From: Symbiodinium kawagutii
Taxonomy: Eukaryota > Sar > Dinophyceae > Suessiales > Symbiodiniaceae
Length of the DNA stretch: 64,000 nucleotides
Reading direction: 5' to 3'
Assembly (NCBI GenBank): GCA_009767595.1
Contig: VSDK01007202.1
Span: 613,015 to 677,014, forward strand
Positions 10,666 to 20,838 of this stretch are shown piece by piece. The notes below the pieces were generated by a model that ran no database searches, was not told the DNA's origin, and saw nothing but the letters and a program-made list of their open reading frames with translations. Numbering within the stretch: position 1 is the stretch's first letter; every line of letters starts with the position of its first letter. The position numbers and the translations under genes are program-made.

Positions 10666-11983
10666 GTGTGTTAACGTTGCTTTTTCGTGGTTGGCGAATG
10701 GTTCGTGGTGTTTCTTGTAATGGTGACTGATAGACAACAAACAACAGACCTTGCAGCGATCTCCAGTGACTCTTGTAACAACGATTTGCATTCATCGTCT
10801 ACACTGTTGACGGGCAATGTTGGTCAGGGGTCCGAGTTCCGGGCATTACCGCACTTGACACAGAGCGACGTGTGGCATACTATTCTATGGACAACTGCTC
10901 AATTGAGCAGGGTTGCAGTTTGTCGTTTTTGATTCCCCGGAATTCAGGGACCTGTAGAAGACAGACAAAAACTCAACAAGCAAAGGTTTGCTGCGATGTG
11001 GGCTTGTATGAAGACGGGGCGTAGGCGCTTATTTGATGATATTTGATACACATAGGCACATTCATTCACTGATGCAACTGCTTATTGTGGATTGGCTCTC
11101 GCCTTTGCGAATTCACCTTGCTCTTTGGTATCAAGGTTCACTCCAGGCCTACCACAAATACAGCCTGCAATGTGCATAGGCACACCCTACACGGCCATGC
11201 TTCGCGTGGGCACCCCTCATGAGCTTGAGCTCACATAGGATCTGTTTTCCATCGAGTCGGTATTGCATAAAAGCTCTCCTAGGCTATGTGTCAGTGTATA
11301 TAGGATGCACGGCATGAAGCAAACACAATTTGTCAATGGGAGATCCATATTGATGACCCCCTTTATCACCCTTGATTTGCTGGCAAATGTAGACCAAAGT
11401 ACCGTCAAACCGATCGTTGTGTGTCAATGCCCATCTCTCATTTTGGTAACAGTAGGTCATTGTTTCTTTTGTTTGGATGATGATTTTTTTCCTGCTACGC
11501 AGGCGTCTATTGGTGCTATGACATGGGACAACATGAATGATAGCAAACAATCTTTCCTTGCTTCAATGGGCCCCCACAGACCCGGACCCTTTGTCTAATG
11601 GAGGAAACTCCAAAAAAGAGGGTTTGAAGTTTGAAGGTTGGGATTTGCCACTGGTTGCTTTGGAGTCAGCTGAGGTACTTTTGAATCCATGTCGCGACTT
11701 TCAATCCAATAGTGTACTTTTCTTTCTATGTGCTTACTCACTTTCCTTCATTCCTAAACAGGTCCGGTGAATCAGATAGAAGGGAACCTAGACCTGAACA
11801 CTGAACAGGTCCGTAGCATCCACAAAATAAACAACCCATAGAAGATCATAGAAGCAATTCACGTTGACTCGATGGATCTTTTCAATCGGATCATGATCAC
11901 AGCTAGTTCCGCTATCGATTTTGGTTTTGAATCATACCGCCTAAGCACCCCCACATGTGCCTCCAGTGCCACAATGGTTTCAG

Positions 11984-12041
11984 GAGATGCTGTACAAGAT
12001 CTCGCAACTCGAGTCGAGGCGACCCGCCGACCCTGCAAGCA
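11984..12041 (+). CDS. Exon candidate Y1, array 2 unit B
   Basis: A 58-nt island after GGTTTCAG encodes EMLYKISQLESRRPADPAS and ends before GTAGTT, leaving one base. Unit C differs by one silent (TAC/TAT) and one replacement change (CTG/CAG) in the first twelve codons. Unit D keeps YKISQLESR with two silent changes. This pattern favours a coding exon; function unknown, probable coiled-coil segment. Confidence 0.48.
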
Positions 12042-12453
12042 GTAGTTTTCTGTGATTTTTGTCGCTTGTTCAGATGGATGGTTCGATGGGTGGTTGTTTT
12101 TTGATTTTAGCCGTTTCCTTGTTCTCATGTATTCTTTCCATTCAACCGGACAATTTCCAACCATCCAATGGTGGTGGGTTGGGGGACCTCATAAGCAGCA
12201 GCAAAGTTTCATGCTTTGTAGGTGGTAAGCAGATTGTTGGTACCGGTACGTTGATAGTGTTCAGTTGAGGTTGGTAATTTGGAACATTGGAACGACAGTG
12301 CGACCTGGAAAATCCCTTGCCTCAAAGATCTTGCCCTGTACGCTGATGCGTCAACTACATAGTCTGATTTGAGTTCTGAGATAGTGATGGAGATGACGTG
12401 ACAAGCTGCCCAACAGATCTCGGCCCGTCATTGTTGGAGAGTTATTCATGCAG

Positions 12454-12480
12454 CCAATGATGTGTTGGACCTTGCTCGTG
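12454..12480 (+). CDS. Exon candidate Y3, array 2 unit B (internally shortened)
   Basis: Reads NDVLDLAR after CATGCAG. Compared with units C and D it lacks about 28 nt lying between two GCAGCC motifs, so it looks like a deletion by short direct repeats that also shifts the phase. It may be a broken copy. Confidence 0.25.
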
Positions 12481-13137
12481 GTGTCAAGTTCATATGATGG
12501 GCATATGCGCAAATGATGCACCAATTGCAATGAATGGTGTCTTGGCTAAAAACCGCTACGACTAGGTCTTGAGGATATTCGAGGTATACATGGGGTAGTA
12601 CTCGATTGACAGCTCCATGTTTTTTGAAGAAGGGTACCTAGCCTGTAGCAGTTTGTGAGCCACTGACTCTGGGAGAACGTGTGTTTGGAACATATATGAG
12701 GTGTACGTTAAATGGCGATGTGAAGTCTTTGGGTATGTGTCTAAATTAACTACCCATAAACAAGTGCAAAGGATATATCTGTCATATATATATATATAAA
12801 TATATCAATCACGTAAAAGTGAGTTGGGAAAGTCAAGATTAGATTAAAAGTTGACTTGTCATTCATTGGCAATACAAACACCAGCTTTAAGCATTCTAAT
12901 CATTTATCAACCATTCATGAATTAGTTGTCACTTATGAATCATTGTGTGATGTGTGATTTAAATTAATTTACATTGTGTAGCATTATGAACCCCTGATTT
13001 GCCATTCATCCAGACTTGATTTGCAAACATCATGAGCCATCACAAGACATTGATTAGGTCTTGATGAGCATTAGATTAATTAGCCTTCAATGAACCACCG
13101 TCATTTCCCAGTTCCATCTCCCCATCCCAACCTGTAG

Positions 13138-13177
13138 GCTGGCCGCAAAGACCGAAGCGGAGCAGGCCAGTGAAGCT
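13138..13177 (+). CDS. Exon candidate Y2, array 2 unit B
   Basis: Identical 40-nt island (LAAKTEAEQASEA). It sits in a 350-bp patch that is nearly identical to unit A, so its conservation may reflect recent conversion rather than selection. Confidence 0.45.
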
Positions 13178-14413
13178 GTGTGTTAGCGTTGCTTTTTCGT
13201 GGTTGGCGAATGGTTCGTGGTGTTTCTTGTAATGGTGACTGATAGACAACAAACAACAGACCTTGCAGAGATCTCCAGTGAATCTTGTAACAACGATTTG
13301 CATTCATCGTCTACACTGTTGACGTGCAATGTTGGTCAGGGGTCCGAGTTCCGGGCATTACCGCACTTGACACAGAGCGACGTGTGGCATACTATTCTAT
13401 GGACAACTGCTCAATTGAGCAGGGTTGCAGTTTGTCGTGCTTCATTCTCCAGAATGCAGGGACTTGTGGAAGGCAAGAACTTCACAAGCAAATTTTTGCT
13501 TCCGCGTGGGCTGGCCCGCATAGCGGACTTAGGCAGTTTTTTGCATGGACTTTCACTCATTGAACTGCTTCTCATGGATTGGTTCTCGCCTTTGCTAATT
13601 GTCCTGCCTCCCTAGTACCAAGGTTTCACTCTGTGCAAGTAAAATCATGCTAGCCATCCAGATAGGCACACCCTGCACCGCCATGCTTCGCGTGGGCACC
13701 CCTCATGAACTTAAGCACAACGGATATGTTTGCTGTCAAGAAGGTATGGCATGTAGGCATGCTCTCGTAGGCTGTGTGCCAGTATGCACCGCGTGAAGCA
13801 AACACTATGTATCAATGGGAGATCCATATTGATAGCCCCCTTTATTTGGTGGCAAATCTTGACCTATGTATGGTTGAAGTGCTTGTTGTATGCGAATGCC
13901 CATCTCCAATTAGAAACCATTGGTGATAGTTGGTTGTTCTTTTTGTTTGATGATGACCCTTCCTGCTTTGCAGATGGTTGTTGATATGACCGGGGAGGAC
14001 GTTAATCACAGCGTATCATTATCATTATTACTATTCCTTGCTTTGATGGGGGACTACGGCCTCACACGGATCCTGGGTCAATTCTTCCCAATGGAGGAAA
14101 CCCATAAAACTTGGTTTGAGCCTTTCAATCCAATGATGTTTGAATCCAATGGTGTATTTTCTTTGTATTCCTTCGCAGGTCCGAAGATTATATAGATAGA
14201 CTGTAACCTAGATGTCAACAGGTCCACAGCCTCCGAAAATAAACAAGCCACAGAAGCTCGTAGAAACAATTCATGTTGACTCAATGTATTTGTTCAATCA
14301 GATCTTAGCATATCATGGCTGGTTCTGCCATTTAGCTAGTTTTGCCCTTAATTTTAGTCTTGAATCTTACTGCCTGAGCACCCCCACATGTGCCTTCAGT
14401 GCGATGGTTTCAG

Positions 14414-14475
14414 GAGATGCAGTATAAGATCTCGCAACTCGAGTCGAGGCGAGCGACCCGCCGACCCTGCAAGCA
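14414..14475 (+). CDS. Exon candidate Y1, array 2 unit C, with 4-nt insertion
   Basis: Begins EMQYKISQLESRR like unit B, then has four extra bases (GAGCGACC against GACC) that change the downstream frame. At 62 nt it ends in phase 2, which fits the one-base lead of the next island at 14912. The acceptor (GGTTTCAG) and donor (GTAGTT) are conserved. Either a compensated or a decaying copy. Confidence 0.42.
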
Positions 14476-14911
14476 GTAGTTTTCGGTGATTTTTGTCGCT
14501 TGTTCAGATGGATGGTTCGATGATTAGTTGTTTGTTGATTTAAGCCGTTTCCTTGTTCTCATGTACTCTTTCCATTCAACCAGACAATTTCCAACCATCC
14601 AATGGTGGTGGGTTGGGGACCGCACACGCAGAAGCAATGGTTTTGAAATGGTGAATAGTGGTGAATAGATGGTCTTAGATGGTTTGTACTGGTACGTTGA
14701 CGATGGTCAATTGTGGTTGGTCATTTGGAATATTGAAGCGACAGCGCAACTATGAAGATTTCCTGCCTTTTGTTTTTTCCGCTGTATACTGATCCATTAA
14801 CTGCAGAGTTTGATTGTTTGAATTCGAAGACAACAAAGTGATGGAGATGAGTTGACTGATAAGCTGCTCGACAGATCTTGGCCGATGATTATCGGAAAGT
14901 AGTGCACGCAG

Positions 14912-14970
14912 CCCCGAAGCCAAGCATTCCATGCGCGCAGCCAATGATATGTTGGATCTTACAGACTTCT
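14912..14970 (+). CDS. Exon candidate Y3, array 2 unit C
   Basis: A 59-nt island between CACGCAG and GTAATT encodes PEAKHSMRAANDMLDLTDF with one base spare at each end. Its one-base lead completes the codon left by the 14414-14475 island. Unit D differs in the island by one silent change (CGC/CGT). Helical, acidic/basic composition; no family recognised. Confidence 0.45.
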
Positions 14971-15842
14971 GTAATTTTTCAGTGTAATGTCATGTGGGTA
15001 AATGCGCAACAGATGTACCCTTACTACTATGACTGGGATAAAGCTGGAGGTAGCACTGTGTTGTCCATTGAGGCTCCGTGATTTGTTGAAATAGGGTATC
15101 TACGCGTACCTAGTTCGAAAAAAATGTGAGCTACTGCCAGTGAGAGAAAGGTATATTGAGATCACAACATGTCATATCTATGTATGTATGCTGAGACATA
15201 TTTATATAGACATATTATTCATTTTCTTGCTGCACAGACATTTACTTCTATATATTTTAATATTATCAAATTATAGAGGCGTAAGTTACATTAAGTTACC
15301 TCTTCACTCAAGTGCATATGAATCCCTGGGGTATGTGTTTAGATGAACTTGCTGCCCACAAACAATTTTGTTGGGTCAAACGCGACGTGTAATACATGAA
15401 TATATCTCGGTGCCTGATACAACTCATGATTTACTTAACCCATTATTGGTTATTCATTAGCCATGAATTAGCCATTGGCTAACATAATTTGTCATTGGTG
15501 AACACTTGATTGGCCATGGATTCACCATTTGTTGCTAGCAATTGGCTGAAATTATAAAGCATTACTAGTATCCATTAATTTGCCATTAGTTAAGACTTGA
15601 CTAGCAAGTTATCAAACGCCATTAACCGTTAGTGATTATTACCCATGCAAGTTATTAGCCATGAATCAACCACCAATTAGCACTTCATAAGCTATAGTTA
15701 TTAAGACTTGATTAGCAATTGATCAGCCATTAATTTATGGATACCAATAATTAGTGGCATTTAATGAACTGTTATGCTAATCATGGTATTAATTAATAAT
15801 TACTGTATATAATTTGCCATTATTATTGATCTCCCGCTGTAG

Positions 15843-15877
15843 GCTGTTTGCGAAGAACGAAGCCGAGCAGGCCGCTG
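15843..15877 (+). CDS. Exon candidate Y2, array 2 unit C
   Basis: Encodes LFAKNEAEQAA after CTGTAG, aligned codon for codon with LAAKTEAEQASEA. The donor here is GTTTCT, making it shorter (35 nt), or the exon could run on; the frame stays open beyond. Confidence 0.4.
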
Positions 15878-16204
15878 GTTTCTTCTGTGTCGCTGCCAAG
15901 CCAAGCGGGTCGAGTTCTGGGTCCACGTTTACGACACATTGCCATAGCAACATGTGGCATGTTATTCCATGGACAGCTGGTTTCAATGGATTCAATGGAC
16001 AAATCGTAGAAAAAATCATTCAATGAATTCAATTGGCAACTGCTCATTTGAGTTGCATTAGGTCTTGTTGTGTGTTTCCCATTGCTGGATGCAGGGACTG
16101 GCACCAAGTGAGAACTCCACAAGCAAATATTGACTCCCGTGTGGGCTGGTTTGCAGACCTGGCACAGGCGCTTGATGTTATTTGGATAGGCACATTCATT
16201 CACT

Positions 16205-16320
16205 CCTAGAACTGATCATTAACAAATGGTTAGTTGACCCTAAACCCTAAAACCCTAAACCCTAAAACCCTAGACTAATAGTTTTGAATATTTTTGACAG
16301 GGGTTGAAACCGCCAAGCAG
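16205..16320 (+). mobile_element. M1 element (5' truncated) interrupted by telomeric repeat
   Basis: The 3' part of an M1 element is present: ATTAACAAATGGTTAGTTGAC, then a telomeric block, then ACTAATAG through GGGGTTGAAACCGCCAAGCAG. Units A and B of array 2 lack this insert at the equivalent place (after CATTCATTCACT), so it arrived after the unit duplicated. Confidence 0.7.
16238..16273 (+). repeat. Interstitial telomere-type repeat (CCCTAAA/CCCTAAAA)
   Basis: Five CCCTA units, spaced as CCCTAAA and CCCTAAAA, lie exactly inside the TTGAC/ACTAAT core of an M1 element, with GAC present on both sides. TTTAGGG-type telomeres are known from dinoflagellates, plants and green algae. Confidence 0.85.
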
Positions 16321-17623
16321 TGCTAATGGTGGATTGGCTTTTGCCTTTGCGGGCACATAACAGCAGCTTCCGCATAGACACACCTGGCACGGCTATGCTT
16401 CGTGTGGGAACCCCTCATTGAAAAAGCAACGCCATTGAATCAATCGGATTTTCCATAACTATATATTCCATATAGACTCCCCCAGTTGATGGCAACTCTT
16501 AACATGGTCAATCAGTTTTTTGTTTATAAAGATGTATCTTCCACTAGTGGGAGCTGTTATGTAACTAGTTTGACCATACATCGGTTTGTGAAAACAAGGT
16601 AGGTTTGTTTAGCAATGACCCACTATCATCTCCAACTAGTAACTCGTAGGTGATAGTTGGTCATTGCTTTTGTGCTGCTACACAGCTGAGATTGTTGTCA
16701 TGGGACGACATGCAGCATGTTATTCACATGGGGGTTTCTCAAGTCATAGTGGACCCCCAAGTCATCCGAGTCAATAACCATTTATAAACCATCCGTTTGT
16801 TTTGCATTTACAACGATGTAAGAACCCCCCCCCGCATATGTTTCCTTGCTTGAGCACGAAGCATTAGGTACTACATGTCCTTTTTGTTTGCAGTGCAGGA
16901 AGCCCACACAAGTTTTTTTGAGGGTGCTTCGTCATTGGTTGGGATTCCATTGGTTTGGACGTACTATCGGTTAGTTTGGAGTCAGCTGGGCTACTTTTGA
17001 ATCCATTCCGCGACTCTCAATCCGTTGGTGTGTTTCTTCAATGGGTTCACTTTCCTTCGTTCCTAAACAGGTGCATTAGATAGACCAGAACCTACATGTC
17101 AACCCACAGAGATAGAAGACGGAAATCTATCGTGAAGGTATGGGGCAGTTTGAAATTCCTATCTACTGTAGATGATGAAGCTGCACAGCAAATTGTGTTG
17201 GTTAATGTTGTTCCAGGTATCAACAGCTATTACTGGTTGATGGTTTGTTTGATGGTTGATCAATGGTTAATGACAATGGTTGATCATACTTGTAGCTGAG
17301 AACTCTACACCTACAAACAGTACAAACCTTTGAGCATCTGCGCTACGGACAGTAGTTCCAGTTCGGACAGACGGTTTCCCCAATGGTTGTTGAGATGCAG
17401 AACCAATGTGCGACGAAGCATGAAGCCATGTCGTTGATTCATGCAGATTCTTCTCCGTTTCTTTCCACAAAAATCAGTTGCAACTTTGTTTTGCATCCCA
17501 AATGTCAACAGGTCAGTGGTCACCGGACAATAAATAACCACTGAATTTACTCAATCAGATCAAAGATGATCAAAGCTAGTTCTGCCATTGATTTTCAGTC
17601 TCCATCCCAAGTCCACGGACCAG

Positions 17624-17671
17624 GAGTTTCAGTACAAGATCTCACAGCTCGAGTCGAGGCCGGCGGAAACA
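17624..17671 (+). CDS. Exon candidate Y1, array 2 unit D
   Basis: A 48-nt island after CGGACCAG and before GTAGCT encodes EFQYKISQLESRPAETVA's first sixteen residues, phase 0 to 0. TCG/TCA and CAA/CAG changes relative to unit B are silent, and the overall peptide is kept despite noisy flanks. Confidence 0.45.
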
Positions 17672-17844
17672 GTAGCTTTCGATAGGATTTTAATTGTTTG
17701 TTCAGATGAATGGTTGGTTCGATGGTTGGCTGTATTGGTTGGCCATTCAGATGGTTTGATAGGTTTTGATTGGTTCAGGTGGTTGCTTTGATGGTTGGCT
17801 GTTTGTTGCTGTAAGCAGTTTCCTTGTTCTTATGTACATTTTCC

Positions 17845-17939
17845 TGATTGGTGGTTCTAAACAGTTTTGTTTTCTCTATTCATCATTCAAAATGCTTGGT
17901 TGACTAATATTTTTTGTGAAGGTTGAAATCACCAACCAG
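17845..17939 (+). mobile_element. M1 element with empty sister sites
   Basis: A complete 95-bp element runs from TGATTGGTGGTT to ACCACCAACCAG-type ends (here ATCACCAACCAG), with TTGACTAATAT inside. In units B (about 12140) and C (about 14570) the same locus reads straight through at CTTTCCATTCAAC. In unit D the element is flanked by TTTCC on both sides, giving a 5-6 bp target duplication. Confidence 0.85.
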
Positions 17940-18425
17940 ATTTCCCATTCAACAGGACAATTTTCAACCATCCAATGGTGGTGGGTCCCCAAAATCTGCA
18001 GTTTCCCATGTCTTGCGGTGTCTTTCACGCCAGAGGTAGAAGAATTAGTTAATGAAGGGCGAATGGCAGTTACAGTAAATACTTTGACACTAGATGGACA
18101 GGAAATGTTTAGTTACATCAATTTAATCAGAAATGGTTAGAGTAACAAACAGTTTGTAATGAATGTAATCGTGCGTCTATTTTTGTTAATGATTGTTGAT
18201 ACTAGAGATAGTGGTTAATGATAGCGGTTGATTAGGAAGAAAGAAGTGACGATGAAATTATGAATTATGAACGCTTTTCCCTTAAAGATCTTTTGTTTTG
18301 CCCTGATCCACTAACTCCAGAGTTTGATAGTTTGAATTCGAAGATTACAAAGTGATGGAGATGAGTTGACTGATAAGCTGCTCGACAGATCTTGGCCCAT
18401 CATTATTGGAGAGTAATTCATGCAG

Positions 18426-18484
18426 CCCCGAAGCCAAGCATTCCATGCGTGCAGCCAATGATATGTTGGATCTTACAGACTTCT
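18426..18484 (+). CDS. Exon candidate Y3, array 2 unit D
   Basis: Same peptide as the unit C copy (PEAKHSMRAANDMLDLTDF), between CATGCAG and GTAATA, 59 nt. It is nearly identical to unit C although the sequence beyond about 18500 is clearly diverged. Confidence 0.45.
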
Positions 18485-19210
18485 GTAATATTTCAGTGTA
18501 GTGTCATGTGGGTATATGCGCATATGATATGCCCCGCAAAGAATGTTCTTTCTTGGCTGAATATTTCTATGGCTATGACTCGGGATATAGCTGGGGGTAG
18601 CCCTCTATTGACAGCTTCATGTATTTTTGAAATAGGGTACATGGCTTGTGACATGTTTTTTATTTGTGATCCGCAGTAGCTGAAGAGAAGTATATTTGGG
18701 ACATGTGTATATAATCAGATATGTAAGTATCACTTTATCTCTTATATTATATACATGTTCCATGTATAATTTCATATTATACGTTGTGTACATTCCGTGT
18801 TCAGTCACGTGTGCAAGATCTCTATGGGCATGTTTTTAGATTGGCTTATCCACAATGAACTTGTGTGGATTCAGATCGTGACATGCAGTTCGCAGATGTA
18901 TTATCGTGATTGATACAACGCATGTTATCGAGTAAAGGCAGACAGTTTTCAAAAGATCCGACTTCAAGTTATCCAAAGACACTGTTTCCGGCCGGTGATA
19001 TTGTTCCGTGCTTTAGCCATTGTCAAAGACACATGTTCAAGCACTCTTGGGTTCTTACTGAGCATGATGGATCACTTTTAACAAGTGATTCACTTTCTAA
19101 CCATTGCATATTAACAACGATTAATCCACATTGAGCCATCATTAAGCATCATTAGTTCGATCATCACAAACCATGGTCAGGCACTCACTATGAGACACAC
19201 CGCCATAGCA

Positions 19211-19250
19211 GGTTGGCAGAGGCTGCCAATGGTGCCGCAAGCAGCATGCA
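19211..19250 (+). CDS. Exon candidate Y2-like, array 2 unit D
   Basis: Again exactly 40 nt with one lead base and thirteen codons: LAEAANGAASSMQ, between CATAGCAG and GTGCCG. Only weakly similar in sequence to the other Y2 copies, but the same size, phase, position in the unit and composition. Confidence 0.42.
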
Positions 19251-19254
19251 GGTG

Positions 19255-20078
19255 CCGGAAATGCTGGTGGTCTATGATCATTTGTCCATAGTTTTTGAAT
19301 ATGGAAGATTTATTTATTTTTTGCCGGATTTGTTTGGTTCATGAATATGCATGCAAATATATATTGTGTATATATATATATATGTATTTTTATTCATATT
19401 GTTATTTTCATATATTCATATTTATATGATATACATATATCTAGATGTATATTTATTTCCATATATTTGTGATTGTACATATCTTTTTTTTCCATGAATA
19501 AGCCGTGGTCATTGACGTAGACATCTCTAAGTATACATGTATATATATATATACATAAATATGTATATATATATATGTATATACATGTATATCTATTCCA
19601 GAAACGGAGCGTCATGACGGAATCCAACAATATTTGTTTCATGTAAGTGCAACGTAAAAGTGGTTGAATGAGTTGAATGGTTTTAATGATGTGGTTGGTG
19701 GTCAAAGTGCGATCAGTTGTTGGAAACTGACCCCGGCAGTATGTTGGGTACAAATTCGAGTTTTGACGTCACCAGTACTGGTGCTTAATGGTTGCAAGAA
19801 GGTTTCCCAGCTGCAGAATTTGCGTGCATGACCAAGCAACCACCAATAATCATTCTTGATCAAACCGATCAACTCCACTATCGTGGGTATTGGTTCAATA
19901 CAGTGGTTCTCATGGTTTTACTATCATGGTTCTTATGTATGTAAGTCATGATAAGTAAATGTTGAGTATTTCAGCAATTTAAGGGCCACATTCTCATACC
20001 AATGTCGCATGCTGACCATTTAGATATGTACAAATGACTGGGTGTGAAGGGGTGTCAATGATTAGGTCGAAGATAGAT
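19255..20078. other. AT-rich spacer without gene signal
   Basis: Contains (AT)n and TATA-rich tracts at 19363-19600, short TGGTTG/GGTTCA repeats, and no GC-rich island or splice-flanked frame. The 119-aa minus open frame at 19394-19753 is a product of ATAT repeats. Confidence 0.6.
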
Positions 20079-20204
20079 ATGTAATGTATGTATGTATGTA
20101 ATGTAATGTCATGTAATGTAATTCAATGTAATGTAATGTAATGTAACGTAAGGTACTGTACTGTACTGTACTGTACTGTACTGTAATGTATGTATGTATG
20201 TATT
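20079..20204 (+). repeat. Mixed tetra/pentanucleotide microsatellite
   Basis: Runs of TATG, TAATG and TACTG units succeed one another and return to TATG. The abrupt unit change (TAATG to TACTG) suggests point mutation followed by re-expansion. Confidence 0.9.
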
Positions 20205-20471
20205 GCAACGAGAGATTACAAACGACTAGACTTTTCGTTTCGACCCAACGATGTTCGCTGATGATCCGACTTTTCTTGGAGATTGGTTTGTGACCCATAT
20301 CAAACTATTAACCCAGAGAATCCCTCATTAAAAGAAAAGCCAAAAAACTCATAACAATCCCCATATAAACCCCTATAATCCCTATATAAAACCCTATAAA
20401 TCCCCACTTTTCACAGCAATTGGCGGCTTGATTGTTGCTCCACGTGACCGCGCTCCTTGACCGCTCCTCAG

Positions 20472-20492
20472 GAGCTCGTGGCGCCACTGCAG
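20472..20492 (+). CDS. Possible micro-exon
   Basis: A 21-nt stretch between CTCCTCAG and GTGGAA encodes ELVAPLQ in phase 0. It sits in a short GC-rich island (20430-20530) whose minus strand is also open, so strand and reality are uncertain. Confidence 0.22.
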
Positions 20493-20743
20493 GTGGAAGT
20501 TCGGCAAGGGTTCCATGATCCGCGGCAAGGGTCATCATGATATGATGAAATAGGGGTTATAGCCCACTAAGAATGGTTAATAATGGTTAATAATAGGGGT
20601 TAATAATGGTTTGATCATATCATTTGATATTTTCACTGGCTGGTCGGTTCAAACATTTTCTAGTCTCCCTATTATCGACAATTAGTTGGCTGGTTGACCT
20701 ATTCTTCAAGTGGTTGAGAATGTCTTTGGTCCAATTAGATAAA

Positions 20744-20838
20744 ATTCTGGTTGGTGGTTTTAAACATTTAACTTTTCCCCAGCATCAATAAATCGTTGGT
20801 TGACTAATTTGCTGATAGGGGTTGAGACCACCAACCTG
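20744..20838 (+). mobile_element. M1 element flanked by ~29-bp direct repeats
   Basis: CTGGTTGGTGGTTTTAA at the left, GTTGGTTGACTAATTT inside and GAGACCACCAACCTG at the right. The sequence 20715-20743 recurs at 20839-20868 with about 27 of 30 positions matching, an unusually long target duplication. Confidence 0.85.

Larger units (their letters stand above)
9564..11983 (+). repeat. Tandem array 2, unit A
   Basis: First of four units that each begin at the ISQLESR-type exon. The segment 10560-10910 is almost identical to 13077-13430 in unit B although the flanks are diverged. Around 9993-10050 a block is inverted relative to 12140-12190 and 14575-14640; unit A therefore lacks a recognisable ANDxLDL exon. 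The remainder is AT-rich presumed intron. Confidence 0.75.
11984..14413 (+). repeat. Tandem array 2, unit B
   Basis: The second unit spans about 2430 bases from one ISQLESR exon to the next. It shares landmarks with the others: the AATTTCCAACCATCCAATGG block, the CTATTGACAGCTCCATG block, the 40-nt Ala/Glu exon and the GTGTGGCATACTATTC block. Confidence 0.8.
14414..17623 (+). repeat. Tandem array 2, unit C
   Basis: This unit of about 3210 bases is longer than A and B. Extra length comes from AT-rich 'TTAGCCATT'-type sequence at 15440-15790 and from an M1 element carrying telomeric repeats at 16205-16320. Order of islands is conserved: 14414, 14912, 15843. Confidence 0.75.
17624..19254 (+). 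repeat. Tandem array 2, unit D (3' part lost or diverged)
   Basis: Starts with the fourth ISQLESR exon and keeps the PEAKHSMRAANDMLDL exon and a diverged 40-nt exon at 19211. Unlike A-C it lacks the GTGTGGCATACTATTC block, so homology fades after about 19.25 kb. It contains the M1 insertion at 17845-17939. Confidence 0.65.
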
